22,789 bases of DNA from a virus, in the IMG/VR virus record IMGVR_UViG_3300022591_000074, positions 1-22,789 of that record, one strand, 5' to 3'. The translations under genes were made by a program, and so were the position numbers. Below the pieces are notes generated by a model. It did not search any database, was not told the origin of the DNA, and was given only the letters and a program-made list of their open reading frames with translations. Positions 1 to 6,876 of the stretch are shown here, piece after piece (position 1 is the first letter of the stretch; each line of letters starts with the position of its first letter).

Positions 1-1
1 C

Positions 2-403
2 CTCACCAACTACGACGGCCTTGCAATCGGAGTAGATGCCAACGGTGTTGGAGATGCTGTTGCACAACGTCTAAAGATTCTTATGAGCCGTTCTGAGGTA
101 GTCTCCGTTACCTCCAGTGCAACGGAGCAATCGAAGCGTTACAAGCACCTGCAGGCGTTGATTCAGCGTCAAGCATTGTCTTACCCTGCACACGCCCACA
201 CTCGTCGTCTCCGCATCTGGAAACGTTTCTACCAGCAAATGACTGACGCTGAGATTCAATACAAGGGCCCAAACTTCATGGTTGCGGCTCCTGATGAAAC
301 CTATGCTCACGATGACTTCGTAGACTCACTGGCTATTGCCTGCTCTTTGACACAGGAACTTGTGATGCCAGAGGTCGAAGTCAGCAGTGGTTCTTTCTTC
401 TAA
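2..403 (+). CDS. terL: Terminase large subunit, C-terminal part (partial)
   Basis: The reading frame is open from the left edge of the window, so only the last 133 residues are present. This end of large terminases is the RNase H-like nuclease that cuts concatemeric phage DNA during packaging into the head. Two features fit that domain: an early IGVDANGVGDAV segment, resembling the conserved Asp-bearing strand and Gly-rich turn, and a late HDDFVDSLAIA segment, resembling the acidic metal-binding motif near the end of terminase nucleases. The ATPase half lies outside the window. A start at position 83 would cut into the nuclease fold, so I treat the gene as entering from the left. The portal gene downstream supports the call. 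Confidence is good for the family; the subgroup cannot be told from this fragment. Confidence 0.85.
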   Translation, partial: LTNYDGLAIGVDANGVGDAVAQRLKILMSRSEVVSVTSSATEQSKRYKHLQALIQRQALSYPAHAHTRRLRIWKRFYQQMTDAEIQYKGPNFMVAAPDETYAHDDFVDSLAIACSLTQELVMPEVEVSSGSFF

Positions 404-486
404 AAAGTTTGAGTTTGCAATGCGAAAGCCTTGTAAACACGGGACACTTAATGAAGGAAATACTAGTTCCTTTCCATTCCCTATTT

Positions 487-492
487 AAGGAG
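487..492 (+). promoter_or_regulatory. Ribosome binding site deciding the start at 499
   Basis: AAGGAG lies 6 nt before the ATG at 499. The same frame could be extended upstream to a TTG at 409, but that start has no comparable site, so the shorter protein is preferred. Confidence 0.7.
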
Positions 493-498
493 TTACCT

Positions 499-894
499 AT
501 GGGTATCGGTCCAACCCCAATGTTCCCAGAGCGAGCACCACAGATTTACGAAATGAAGGGTGCAGGCAACATCGAACGTCGTGGCCCACTTCGTTTTGAA
601 GAAGGTATCGCAACCGACACAGACGTCCCTACCGACTTTGAGACTGGCATCATGAACGGCTTCTCAGCCGCTCCAGGCCGTCCAAACCGCAACGCTCCAG
701 TATGGCAGAAGCCTGCAGCAGAGACCATGGCAGAGCGTGCTCACGTTGGTTCGGCTGCTTGGGTTGAAGCCCCAACATACCTTGGTGAGTTTGCTCACGG
801 TTCATTCACGAACTACTCAGAGCAGATTGTTGAAACCAAGATTGTTTCGGGTGGTCGTGTTATGCGTCTTAACCCAACTGTAGTTCAGGACTAA
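499..894 (+). CDS. Small conserved-type virion or packaging protein of unknown function
   Basis: A 131-residue protein that starts MGIGPTPMFPERAPQIYEMK and ends near NPTVVQD. I do not recognise a named family. It has no membrane segment, signal peptide or cysteine cluster. It is rich in Pro, Gly and Ala and looks extended, with little predicted helix. It sits between terminase and portal, where many phages carry small packaging or head-associated genes, so a head role is possible but only inferred. A well-spaced AAGGAG fixes the start. A 12-pair hairpin follows its stop, so the gene may close a transcript that begins upstream with the terminase. I am confident it is translated, not what it does. 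Confidence 0.7.
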   Translation: MGIGPTPMFPERAPQIYEMKGAGNIERRGPLRFEEGIATDTDVPTDFETGIMNGFSAAPGRPNRNAPVWQKPAAETMAERAHVGSAAWVEAPTYLGEFAHGSFTNYSEQIVETKIVSGGRVMRLNPTVVQD

Positions 895-910
895 TTACAT
901 CCGTTGACCT

Positions 911-943
911 ACCCTCCACTCCTATGGACTGGAGGGTGGTTTT
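911..943 (+). terminator. Terminator-like hairpin after the small gene
   Basis: Bases 911-922 pair with 926-937 around a TAT loop. Eleven of twelve positions pair, with a single C-C mismatch at 919/929. A short run of four T follows at 939-942. The stem is strong but the T tract is modest, so it may terminate only partly, or protect the upstream transcript's 3' end. Confidence 0.6.
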
Positions 944-960
944 CGGCTTGAGGAGATAAC

Positions 961-1287
961 ATGGCACAGGTTCCTGCTAACCCTAAACTGTACGCAATGT
1001 TTGTTGCGCAGGCAAAAGCAAAGTATTCTACTTACCCCAGCCCAGGCGCTAGTCACTGGGTGCACTCGCAGTATGAGAAGCACGGTGGCAGATTCATTGA
1101 AACATCTGAGAAGACTAAGCACGAGAAAATAGCCAAACAACGCTTCGAGGCCAAGAAGAAGGCTATACTTGCTCGTAAGCACAAAGAGCGTAGAAAGGAC
1201 GATAAATGTCATATATGGACTTCTCGACACCGAGATATACGGCCGCGAAGTCAGACCTTACTATCTCTATTGCTGCATTACGTCTAG
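961..1287 (+). CDS. Small basic protein of unknown function overlapping the portal gene
   Basis: A 108-residue protein starting MAQVPANPKLYAMFVAQAKA. GAGGAG lies 5 nt before the ATG. Residues 1-45 contain a Tyr/His-rich segment (SHWVHSQYEKHGGRF), and residues 48-80 are a Lys/Arg/Glu-rich helix likely to be charged and nucleic-acid or protein contacting. The last 27 residues lie entirely inside the portal reading frame, an 82-nt overlap. That tail (TSRHRDIRPRSQTLL and onward) differs in character from the rest and may be a neutral extension past a lost stop. I recognise no family. Its place before the portal suggests a packaging or head-assembly role by context only. Confidence 0.65.
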   Translation: MAQVPANPKLYAMFVAQAKAKYSTYPSPGASHWVHSQYEKHGGRFIETSEKTKHEKIAKQRFEAKKKAILARKHKERRKDDKCHIWTSRHRDIRPRSQTLLSLLLHYV

Positions 1288-2936
1288 AAGAACTTGCCGA
1301 TGAAGAGTTTGAGGTTCACGGTCCTCGCCTAAACCGTTACAGCCTGAACTGGGCTATGTACCTCGGTCACCACTGGGGCTATCGCCGTGAGCAGGGCGAA
1401 ATGCAAATCTCGCTCAACTACTACCGTGTCTTTATTGATTATCTAACTCGCTTTACTTTTGGTAATGGAGTTCACTTCCGTTCCCCTAAAGCAACAGAGG
1501 CCATTGTGCCAAGCAGACTTGAAAGAGTCTGGGAGATTGACAACGACAAGATGCAGGTCTTGTTTGAGATGTCGCAGACTGGTGCAGTCAATGGTGACTG
1601 CTTTGTCAAGGTTGCCTATGAAGAGCCTTGGGAAGATGGCATTGGTCGCTTCCACCCAGGCCGTGTGCGTGTCCTTCCACTAAACCCAGCCTTTGCTTTC
1701 CCAGAGTTCCACCCACACGATAGAACTCGTCTACTTAGATTCAAGCAGAAGTACCGCTTCTGGGGCACCAGCCTTGAAGGTACTCGTCAGGTCTTTACCT
1801 ACACTGAAATACTTACCGACGACATCATCGAAGAGTACATCAACGATGAGTTGATTGACTCACGCCCAAACCCACTGGGCATGATTCCTGTTGTCCACAT
1901 TCCTAACGTCCCAGTATCTGGTTCTCCTTGGGGTCTGGCAGACGCTCACGACATCATTACTGTCAACCGTTCGTACAACGAAATCTCCACGGACATTGCA
2001 GACATCATCAACTACCACGCTGCCCCTGTGACAGTTATCGTTGGTGCTAAGGCCTCTAACCTTGAAAAAGGTGCCAAGAAGGTCTGGGGTGGTCTTCCTA
2101 AAGACGCTCAGGTATTCAACCTAGAAGGTGGCGCTGCAGGTCTTGGCGGTGCAATGCAATACCTTGAGATGCTCAAGCGTTCAATGCACGAACTTATGAA
2201 CATTCCAGAGACCGCTCTGGGTCAAGTTCAGTCAATCTCAAACACCTCTGGTGTTGCCCTTTCTATTCAGTTCCAGCCATTGATGAACCGCTTCGCTCAG
2301 AAGAAGGCTCAGTATGGTAAGGGTCTAGAAAAGATTAACGAACTGATTCTCCTTAACCTTGCTGTTAAAGAGCCAGACAGTTTCAAGTACAACCCAGACA
2401 CAGACGGCCCAATCAAAGAAGGTCAGTTACCACAACTTGACCCTAATGACCCGTTGACCTATGTGACCTATGCTCACTTCCCACCTCCACTACCTCTAGA
2501 CAAGTTGGTTCTTCTTAACGAACTCCAACAGAAAATGTCTATGGGTCTTGAGTCTAAAGAAGGCGCTTTGCGTGCTCTTGGCGAAGAGTTCCCTGAAGAG
2601 AAACTCGAAGAGATTCGTTCAGAACTTATCGAAGATGCTCAGGCTGATGGTGCGTTGAACCTAGTCAAGATTCAGATTCAAAAGCAGATTATGGACATGA
2701 CTGGCATGATGCCAGGTCCTGACGGCACCGCTACTCCTATGGACCCAATGATGATGGGTGATGGAGATGTCCTTGGTGACGGTGTGCTTGGTCCTAACGA
2801 CCCTAAGAACCCTACTCCAGAAGGCCAACAAGAAGTTGGTATTGAGTTGCAGGGTGAGCAACAGATGCGAGAAGACTTGGTTAGAGATGCCTATGGTACT
2901 CAACTACCGTCTCGCAGAACCGTTGACAAAGATTAA
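1206..2936 (+). CDS. Portal protein
   Basis: A 576-residue protein. Portals form the dodecameric ring at one capsid vertex through which DNA enters and leaves, and which anchors terminase and then the neck. Length is in the usual portal range. The body resembles SPP1 gp6-type portals: an N-terminal wing with LNYYRVFIDYLTRFTFGNG, a central part with NIPETALGQVQSISNTSG followed by a long helix (MNRFAQKKAQYGKGLEKINE), and an acidic, Met/Pro/Gly-rich C-terminal tail with several MM pairs. AAAGGA lies 6 nt before the ATG at 1206; a second ATG at 1215 lacks this spacing. The start overlaps the upstream small gene by 82 nt. Position between terminase and scaffold/capsid supports the call. Confidence 0.88.
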   Translation: MSYMDFSTPRYTAAKSDLTISIAALRLEELADEEFEVHGPRLNRYSLNWAMYLGHHWGYRREQGEMQISLNYYRVFIDYLTRFTFGNGVHFRSPKATEAIVPSRLERVWEIDNDKMQVLFEMSQTGAVNGDCFVKVAYEEPWEDGIGRFHPGRVRVLPLNPAFAFPEFHPHDRTRLLRFKQKYRFWGTSLEGTRQVFTYTEILTDDIIEEYINDELIDSRPNPLGMIPVVHIPNVPVSGSPWGLADAHDIITVNRSYNEISTDIADIINYHAAPVTVIVGAKASNLEKGAKKVWGGLPKDAQVFNLEGGAAGLGGAMQYLEMLKRSMHELMNIPETALGQVQSISNTSGVALSIQFQPLMNRFAQKKAQYGKGLEKINELILLNLAVKEPDSFKYNPDTDGPIKEGQLPQLDPNDPLTYVTYAHFPPPLPLDKLVLLNELQQKMSMGLESKEGALRALGEEFPEEKLEEIRSELIEDAQADGALNLVKIQIQKQIMDMTGMMPGPDGTATPMDPMMMGDGDVLGDGVLGPNDPKNPTPEGQQEVGIELQGEQQMREDLVRDAYGTQLPSRRTVDKD

Positions 2937-3057
2937 AAAACTTCAACAAATCGTTGAGGTTTAGCAAGACAAAGGAACCTTTTTTAGGCATCCTTGTTTT
3001 GTACCAACTGACAAGGTCATGTGACACGCCGCAAGGCATTCGGAAAACGACCCCTTT

Positions 3058-3834
3058 ATGAAAGCAGAACCTATTATGGATGAAAACACTCAGGCAGAAA
3101 ACGCCGAAACCCTAGTAACCCCTGAAGCACTGGCAGCAGAAGAAGTGAAGTCTCTACCTACGTTTACAGCCGATGATATCTCAAAGGCTCGTTCGCAGGA
3201 AAAGCAGAAACTTTATCCTCAGATTGACAAGTTGCAGGAAGAACTAGCCCTCCTTCGCAAAGACCGCGAAGAGCGCCTAGCCCAAGAGGCAGACCGCCAA
3301 GCAAAACGTCAAGCACGTGAAGCAGAGCGTGAAGCCGAGAAGAAGGCTCTAGCCGAAGAAGAAATGTCCTTCAAGAAACTCCTTAAGACTAAGGAGCAGG
3401 AATGGGCAGAGAAACTTGAGGCAGAGAAGCAAGAACGTGAACGTGCGTTTGCACTTCTTCAACGTGAGCAGGAATACAACGAACTTAGCCAGTATCGTCA
3501 GCAACGTCTTGAGGCTGAACGGGACAACATCATGCCAGAACTTATTGACATGATTTCTGGTGACTCTAAAGATGAAATCGAGCAAAGCATCTCTAGATTG
3601 AAAGACAAAACTGCTCAAATTGTGGAATCTGTTTCGAGTGCATCGCAGCAGACCCGCAAAGAGATGGTAGGAACCCGTATTACGGCTCCTGCCTCTGGAC
3701 CCCTGGATAATGAATCGGACCCTCGAGCATTCTCTCCTGATGACATCTCTAAGATGTCTTTGGCTGATTATGCGAAGAATCGTGCCAAGTTGCTTGGCGG
3801 CAATAACCGTGGACAAGGGCTGTTCGGTAATTAA
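3058..3834 (+). CDS. Capsid scaffolding protein
   Basis: A 258-residue, highly charged protein. Residues of about 35-165 are dominated by Glu, Lys, Arg, Ala and Gln in heptad-like order (EADRQAKRQAREAEREAEKK), which predicts a long coiled coil. The N-terminus is acidic and the C-terminus ends with a short Gly/Asn-rich tail after SLADYAKNRAKLLGG. Scaffolds of this type fill the procapsid and direct capsid-protein assembly, and they usually sit directly before the major capsid gene, as here. No protease domain is visible in it. The start is uncertain: ATG 3058 and ATG 3076 (MDENTQAENAET) share the frame and neither has a strong ribosome site. An in-frame stop at 3022-3024 limits any further extension. 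Confidence 0.82.
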   Translation: MKAEPIMDENTQAENAETLVTPEALAAEEVKSLPTFTADDISKARSQEKQKLYPQIDKLQEELALLRKDREERLAQEADRQAKRQAREAEREAEKKALAEEEMSFKKLLKTKEQEWAEKLEAEKQERERAFALLQREQEYNELSQYRQQRLEAERDNIMPELIDMISGDSKDEIEQSISRLKDKTAQIVESVSSASQQTRKEMVGTRITAPASGPLDNESDPRAFSPDDISKMSLADYAKNRAKLLGGNNRGQGLFGN

Positions 3835-3870
3835 CCCCCACCTAATTACGCTCTTGAAAGGAGCAAACAA

Positions 3871-5019
3871 ATGGCAGGTTCTGCTATAACTGGTACTGGT
3901 GCCCTCGCAGGTGCTCCTACCGCTTACTCTGGTTCTAACTCACAGTTGAGCCAGGCAATTCAGACCATCTGGTCGAAAGAAATCCTGTTCCAAGCGATGC
4001 CTATCCTTCGCTTCGAGCAGTTCGCAGTAAAGAAGACCGAACTTGGTGTTGCACCAGGTCTCCGTGTTAACTTCCTGCGTTACAAGAACTTCGCAGTGGA
4101 CCCAACTCCACTAACCGAAGGTGTCCGTATGACCACCAACGCTCTAACTGCAGAGCAGATTGCTATCACTGTTGCCGAGCACGGCTACGGTGTTGCTGTC
4201 TCAGAACTATTGCTAAACGCATCGTTCGATGACATCATGGCATCGGCTTCACGTTTGCTAGGTCGTCACATGGCACAGTACCTTGACGTTCAGGCTCGTC
4301 AGACCCTAGGTGCTGCTACTTCAGCAGTCTTCGGTTACGACCGTTCGGCATACGACAGTTCGACCAACTTCAACCTATATAACGAAGGTACTAAGGCTAC
4401 TAGCCTTGCTGGCGTTACTAAAGACCACAAGTTGACCACTGCCGCTATCAAGGATGCTGCGCTTACCCTTGCTGGTAAGAACATCCCTCGCATTGGTGAG
4501 ACCTACGTCCAGTTCATCCACCCTAAGCAGAGCCGTGACCTTCGCTCGAACCCAGAGTTCATCGAAGTCACCAAGTACGCTGCTCCAGGTAACTTCATGC
4601 TTGGTGAAATCGGCCGTCTATACGACACCGTATTCATCGAGACCACTCAGGTGAACAAGATTGCTTCGGGTACCAACATTGCTACTGTTACCAACACTGC
4701 TTACTCGCAGTCAGTTGGTGCTGTTGCAGACCAGACTTCATACGCTGGTTCAAACGCAGTTAAGACCAACACCGTTCCTGGTGGTGGTGGTAACCCAGTT
4801 GACGCTGGTGCTGTTGCTACTTCGGGTACTACTGCTACTGACGTGTACGAGTCAATCATGATTGGTGACAACGCATTTGGTCACGCAATCTCGCTTCCAG
4901 TGGAACTTCGTGATGGTGGTGTTCTAGACTTCGGTCGTGAGCACGCACTAGCATGGTACGCCATCTGGGGTCTAGGTGTTATCACCGACCAGGCTATCGT
5001 TAAGGTTTACACCGCCTAA
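3871..5019 (+). CDS. Major capsid protein
   Basis: A 382-residue protein. It should form the capsid shell and be the most abundant virion protein. The sequence resembles HK97-fold capsid proteins of the N4 gp56-like group: an N-terminal stretch SQAIQTIWSKEILFQAMPIL, a beta segment with RVNFLRYKNFAVDPTPLTEG, then EHGYGVAVSELLL and a long helix (MAQYLDVQARQTL). Residues of about 270-325 are rich in Ala, Thr, Ser and Gly (GNPVDAGAVATSGTTATDV) and may be an extra surface loop. AAAGGAG at 3857-3863 lies 7 nt before the ATG. Codon choice is strongly uniform, as expected for a highly expressed gene. It follows the scaffold and precedes a very stable hairpin, which may stabilise its message. Confidence 0.88.
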   Translation: MAGSAITGTGALAGAPTAYSGSNSQLSQAIQTIWSKEILFQAMPILRFEQFAVKKTELGVAPGLRVNFLRYKNFAVDPTPLTEGVRMTTNALTAEQIAITVAEHGYGVAVSELLLNASFDDIMASASRLLGRHMAQYLDVQARQTLGAATSAVFGYDRSAYDSSTNFNLYNEGTKATSLAGVTKDHKLTTAAIKDAALTLAGKNIPRIGETYVQFIHPKQSRDLRSNPEFIEVTKYAAPGNFMLGEIGRLYDTVFIETTQVNKIASGTNIATVTNTAYSQSVGAVADQTSYAGSNAVKTNTVPGGGGNPVDAGAVATSGTTATDVYESIMIGDNAFGHAISLPVELRDGGVLDFGREHALAWYAIWGLGVITDQAIVKVYTA

Positions 5020-5036
5020 TAGCCAAATCTGTTGAG

Positions 5037-5056
5037 GGGGGCCCTTCGGGGCCCCC
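5037..5056 (+). terminator. Very stable UUCG-capped hairpin after the capsid gene
   Basis: Bases 5037-5044 (GGGGGCCC) pair perfectly with 5049-5056 (GGGCCCCC) around a TTCG tetraloop closed by C-G, the most stable tetraloop class. The sequence after it (TAATACAAAC) has no T tract, so it is not a standard intrinsic terminator. It may instead block 3' exonucleases, lower readthrough into the next gene, or act with a termination factor. Confidence 0.75.
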
Positions 5057-5092
5057 TAATACAAACTCAAATCGAACAAGGAGAAAAATATC

Positions 5093-5461
5093 GTGGCAAC
5101 ACAAAAAACAAGTCCATTGGACGCAACAGGCAAAGCCGCTGAAGATGCCGCACGCCGCAATGCAGATGCATTGAAAGCCCGAGCAGAGGAAATCTCTGTT
5201 GCTCGTGCACAGGAAACCATCAGCCTAGAGACTGATGTGTTTGACCCAAAGAAGCCAGACGCCCCACTTCTAATTGATGAAGTCGAGGAAGTCGGCGTTA
5301 CCATCAACGATGACACAGTTATCATCCGTACAATCACGGACATTGATGACATGACTTTTGGTGTGGGAAACTCATACACCTTCAAGCAGGGTGTTCGCTA
5401 CAAAGTCCCACGAGAGTTAGCCAACTATCTACAGATGCTTGGTTATATCTGGCTTAACTAA
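5093..5461 (+). CDS. Small virion-type protein of unknown function after the capsid gene
   Basis: A 122-residue protein starting at GTG, with AAGGAG at 5078-5083 placed 9 nt upstream. Residues 1-45 are Ala/Lys/Glu/Arg-rich and probably helical. Residues 60-122 look like a small beta domain with an acidic patch (ITDIDDMTFGVGNSYTF), ending KVPRELANYLQMLGYIWLN. No catalytic motif, membrane segment or signal peptide is seen. Position between capsid protein and head-tail adaptor suggests a head decoration or head-completion protein, but this is inferred from context. It lies alone between two hairpins, so its level may be set separately from its neighbours. Confidence 0.7.
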   Translation: MATQKTSPLDATGKAAEDAARRNADALKARAEEISVARAQETISLETDVFDPKKPDAPLLIDEVEEVGVTINDDTVIIRTITDIDDMTFGVGNSYTFKQGVRYKVPRELANYLQMLGYIWLN

Positions 5462-5474
5462 GCCATCACAAACT

Positions 5475-5523
5475 GTCCGTCCTGCTGGTTACTGCCCTCC
5501 TCCCAGTAGGACGGACTTTGTGT
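5475..5523 (+). terminator. Long-stem terminator
   Basis: GTCCGTCCT at 5475-5483 pairs perfectly with 5508-5516. The stem continues through a G-T wobble and four further pairs (5485-5488 with 5503-5506), leaving a 14-nt loop. The tail TTTGTGTTT is T-rich but broken by G. It should end transcripts from the capsid region. The next gene therefore probably has its own promoter between about 5520 and 5570. Confidence 0.75.
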
Positions 5524-5552
5524 TTGCGCTGATTTCTGTGGCAATTTAGTCC

Positions 5553-5565
5553 ACAATGAATACAG
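5553..5565 (+). promoter_or_regulatory. Intergenic motif ACAATGAA-T-ACAG, possible phage promoter element (copy 1)
   Basis: The motif stands 19 nt before the GTG at 5584 and directly after a terminator. A near-identical ACAATGAAACAG occurs at 8559-8570, also upstream of a large structural gene. A CACAAT or TACAAT core resembles a -10 box, but no well-spaced -35 box is seen at either copy. A phage-specific late promoter is possible; two copies are weak evidence. Confidence 0.3.
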
Positions 5566-5583
5566 AAGATTTCGGAGGTTTGC

Positions 5584-6876
5584 GTGGCAACCATTAGTAG
5601 CCTTGTAGACAAGGTACGTGTTGAACTCGGTGATATTGGTAAATCCTTTGTCAGCCAGTTTGTTGCTGACGGCAGCACAAACCGCTTCCAACTGCACTAC
5701 TTCCCTTTGGACGATGCCAACAACATTTTTGTATATCAAAACGGTGTCGAACAAGTAGACGCTGTAGTAGAGTCTTCTACTGGAGTTTTAGTTCTACCTA
5801 GCGTTCCTGCAAACGGTGACCAGATTAGTGTAAGCGGAAATTATTACAGATACTTTACGACATCAGAACTCTCCTCACTAGTTACTTCTGCTGTGGAGCA
5901 ACACTCCGCTAATCACACCGACAGTCTTGGCCGCAAGATAACTGTTGATACTCTTCCTTTGATTGAAGAATACCCAGTGGCTGTTTATGCAGTTACTCTG
6001 GCTCTCTACACCCTAGCCACCGATGCCGCTTTCGACATCGACATTCAGGCTCCAGACGGTGTAACCATTCCTCGTGCTGAACGTTACCGCCAACTTATGG
6101 AGATGATTCAGACTCGCCAAGCCCAGTACAAAGACCTCTGTGTCCAACTAGGTGTTGGCCTATACCGTATTGATGTCTTTACTCTACGGAGAATCTCTAA
6201 GGCTACTGGCCGCTACATTCCTGTTTATCTTCCACAAGAAGTGGATGACCGTTCATACCCACAGCGTGTGGATGACCAGTTGCCTACCTATGGTAATCGT
6301 CCTGCTCCTTGGACTACGGAGGCTGGCGACCTTACTGCTTACCAAGGTACAGCCTTTACAACCACGTTGACGGCTACTGGAGACCTTACAGACCACACCC
6401 TAGCCTGCCGCCTACTCAACCAGCGTGGCAGCGTACTGGTAGTTCAAGACTTTACTATGACCAACTTTGTTGGCCCTGTGGACACTACTGTGGGTGGAGT
6501 GACTACTCGTTCATACACTATCCAAGCCAGCCTTACTGCAGACCAAACACTTCGTTTGGCAGAGCGTACTTATTGGTCATTGGTTAAAGTAGGACTAAAC
6601 CCAGTGCTTACTATGAGTGCTGGTCAGACTTACGCAACTGGTGCACTGTCTATCTTGCTCCATGACGTTCCACAAACCAACGTAGTCGGCTTGACCCTAT
6701 ATGGCACCAATGTGAACTCGGTAATCGTTTCGCAAAGCGGCGCTCTACTTACTTTGGCTACACCAACTACAGGTACTGTAACTAGTGGGGATACATTGAC
6801 TTTGAACAGCACTAACTTAACGGAGATTGGTGGAGGCAACTTCTTTACAGCACGTTCTAGCACGGTGGTTATCTAA
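5584..6876 (+). CDS. Probable head-tail adaptor with fused beta-rich C-terminal domains
   Basis: A 430-residue protein starting at GTG; GGAGG at 5574-5578 lies 5 nt upstream. Residues 1-100 begin SLVDKVRVELGDIGKSF, run through short beta strands and reach GNYYRYFTTSELSSLVTSAV, a pattern I associate with head-tail connector (adaptor) proteins. Residues 125-200 are helical, followed by LRRISKATGRYIPVYLPQEV. Residues of about 245-430 change to Thr/Ser/Val-rich beta sequence (TAYQGTAFTTTLTATGDLTD), resembling Ig-like or BppU-type domains of phage adsorption proteins. I infer a neck protein that also carries a surface-exposed beta arm. The stop overlaps the next ATG by one base (TAATG), so translation is probably coupled. 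Adaptor assignment is moderate; virion role is fairly safe. Confidence 0.6.
   Translation: MATISSLVDKVRVELGDIGKSFVSQFVADGSTNRFQLHYFPLDDANNIFVYQNGVEQVDAVVESSTGVLVLPSVPANGDQISVSGNYYRYFTTSELSSLVTSAVEQHSANHTDSLGRKITVDTLPLIEEYPVAVYAVTLALYTLATDAAFDIDIQAPDGVTIPRAERYRQLMEMIQTRQAQYKDLCVQLGVGLYRIDVFTLRRISKATGRYIPVYLPQEVDDRSYPQRVDDQLPTYGNRPAPWTTEAGDLTAYQGTAFTTTLTATGDLTDHTLACRLLNQRGSVLVVQDFTMTNFVGPVDTTVGGVTTRSYTIQASLTADQTLRLAERTYWSLVKVGLNPVLTMSAGQTYATGALSILLHDVPQTNVVGLTLYGTNVNSVIVSQSGALLTLATPTTGTVTSGDTLTLNSTNLTEIGGGNFFTARSSTVVI

Noticed and set aside
454-472. Inverted repeat AAGGAA/TTCCTT as a terminator
   Set aside because: Only six weak pairs, a 7-nt loop and no proper T tract; likely chance.
409-498. 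N-terminal extension of the 131-residue gene from a TTG start
   Set aside because: No ribosome site for the TTG, whereas AAGGAG sits at ideal distance from the ATG at 499.
3349-3870. 173-residue minus-strand frame opposite the scaffold
   Set aside because: Long antisense frames are expected opposite Glu/Lys-rich coiled-coil genes. The forward protein is a clear scaffold in the right place.
5458-5754. Minus-strand frame across the 5462-5583 gap
   Set aside because: It runs through the terminator hairpin and the antisense of the adaptor gene, with no ribosome site or recognisable protein pattern.
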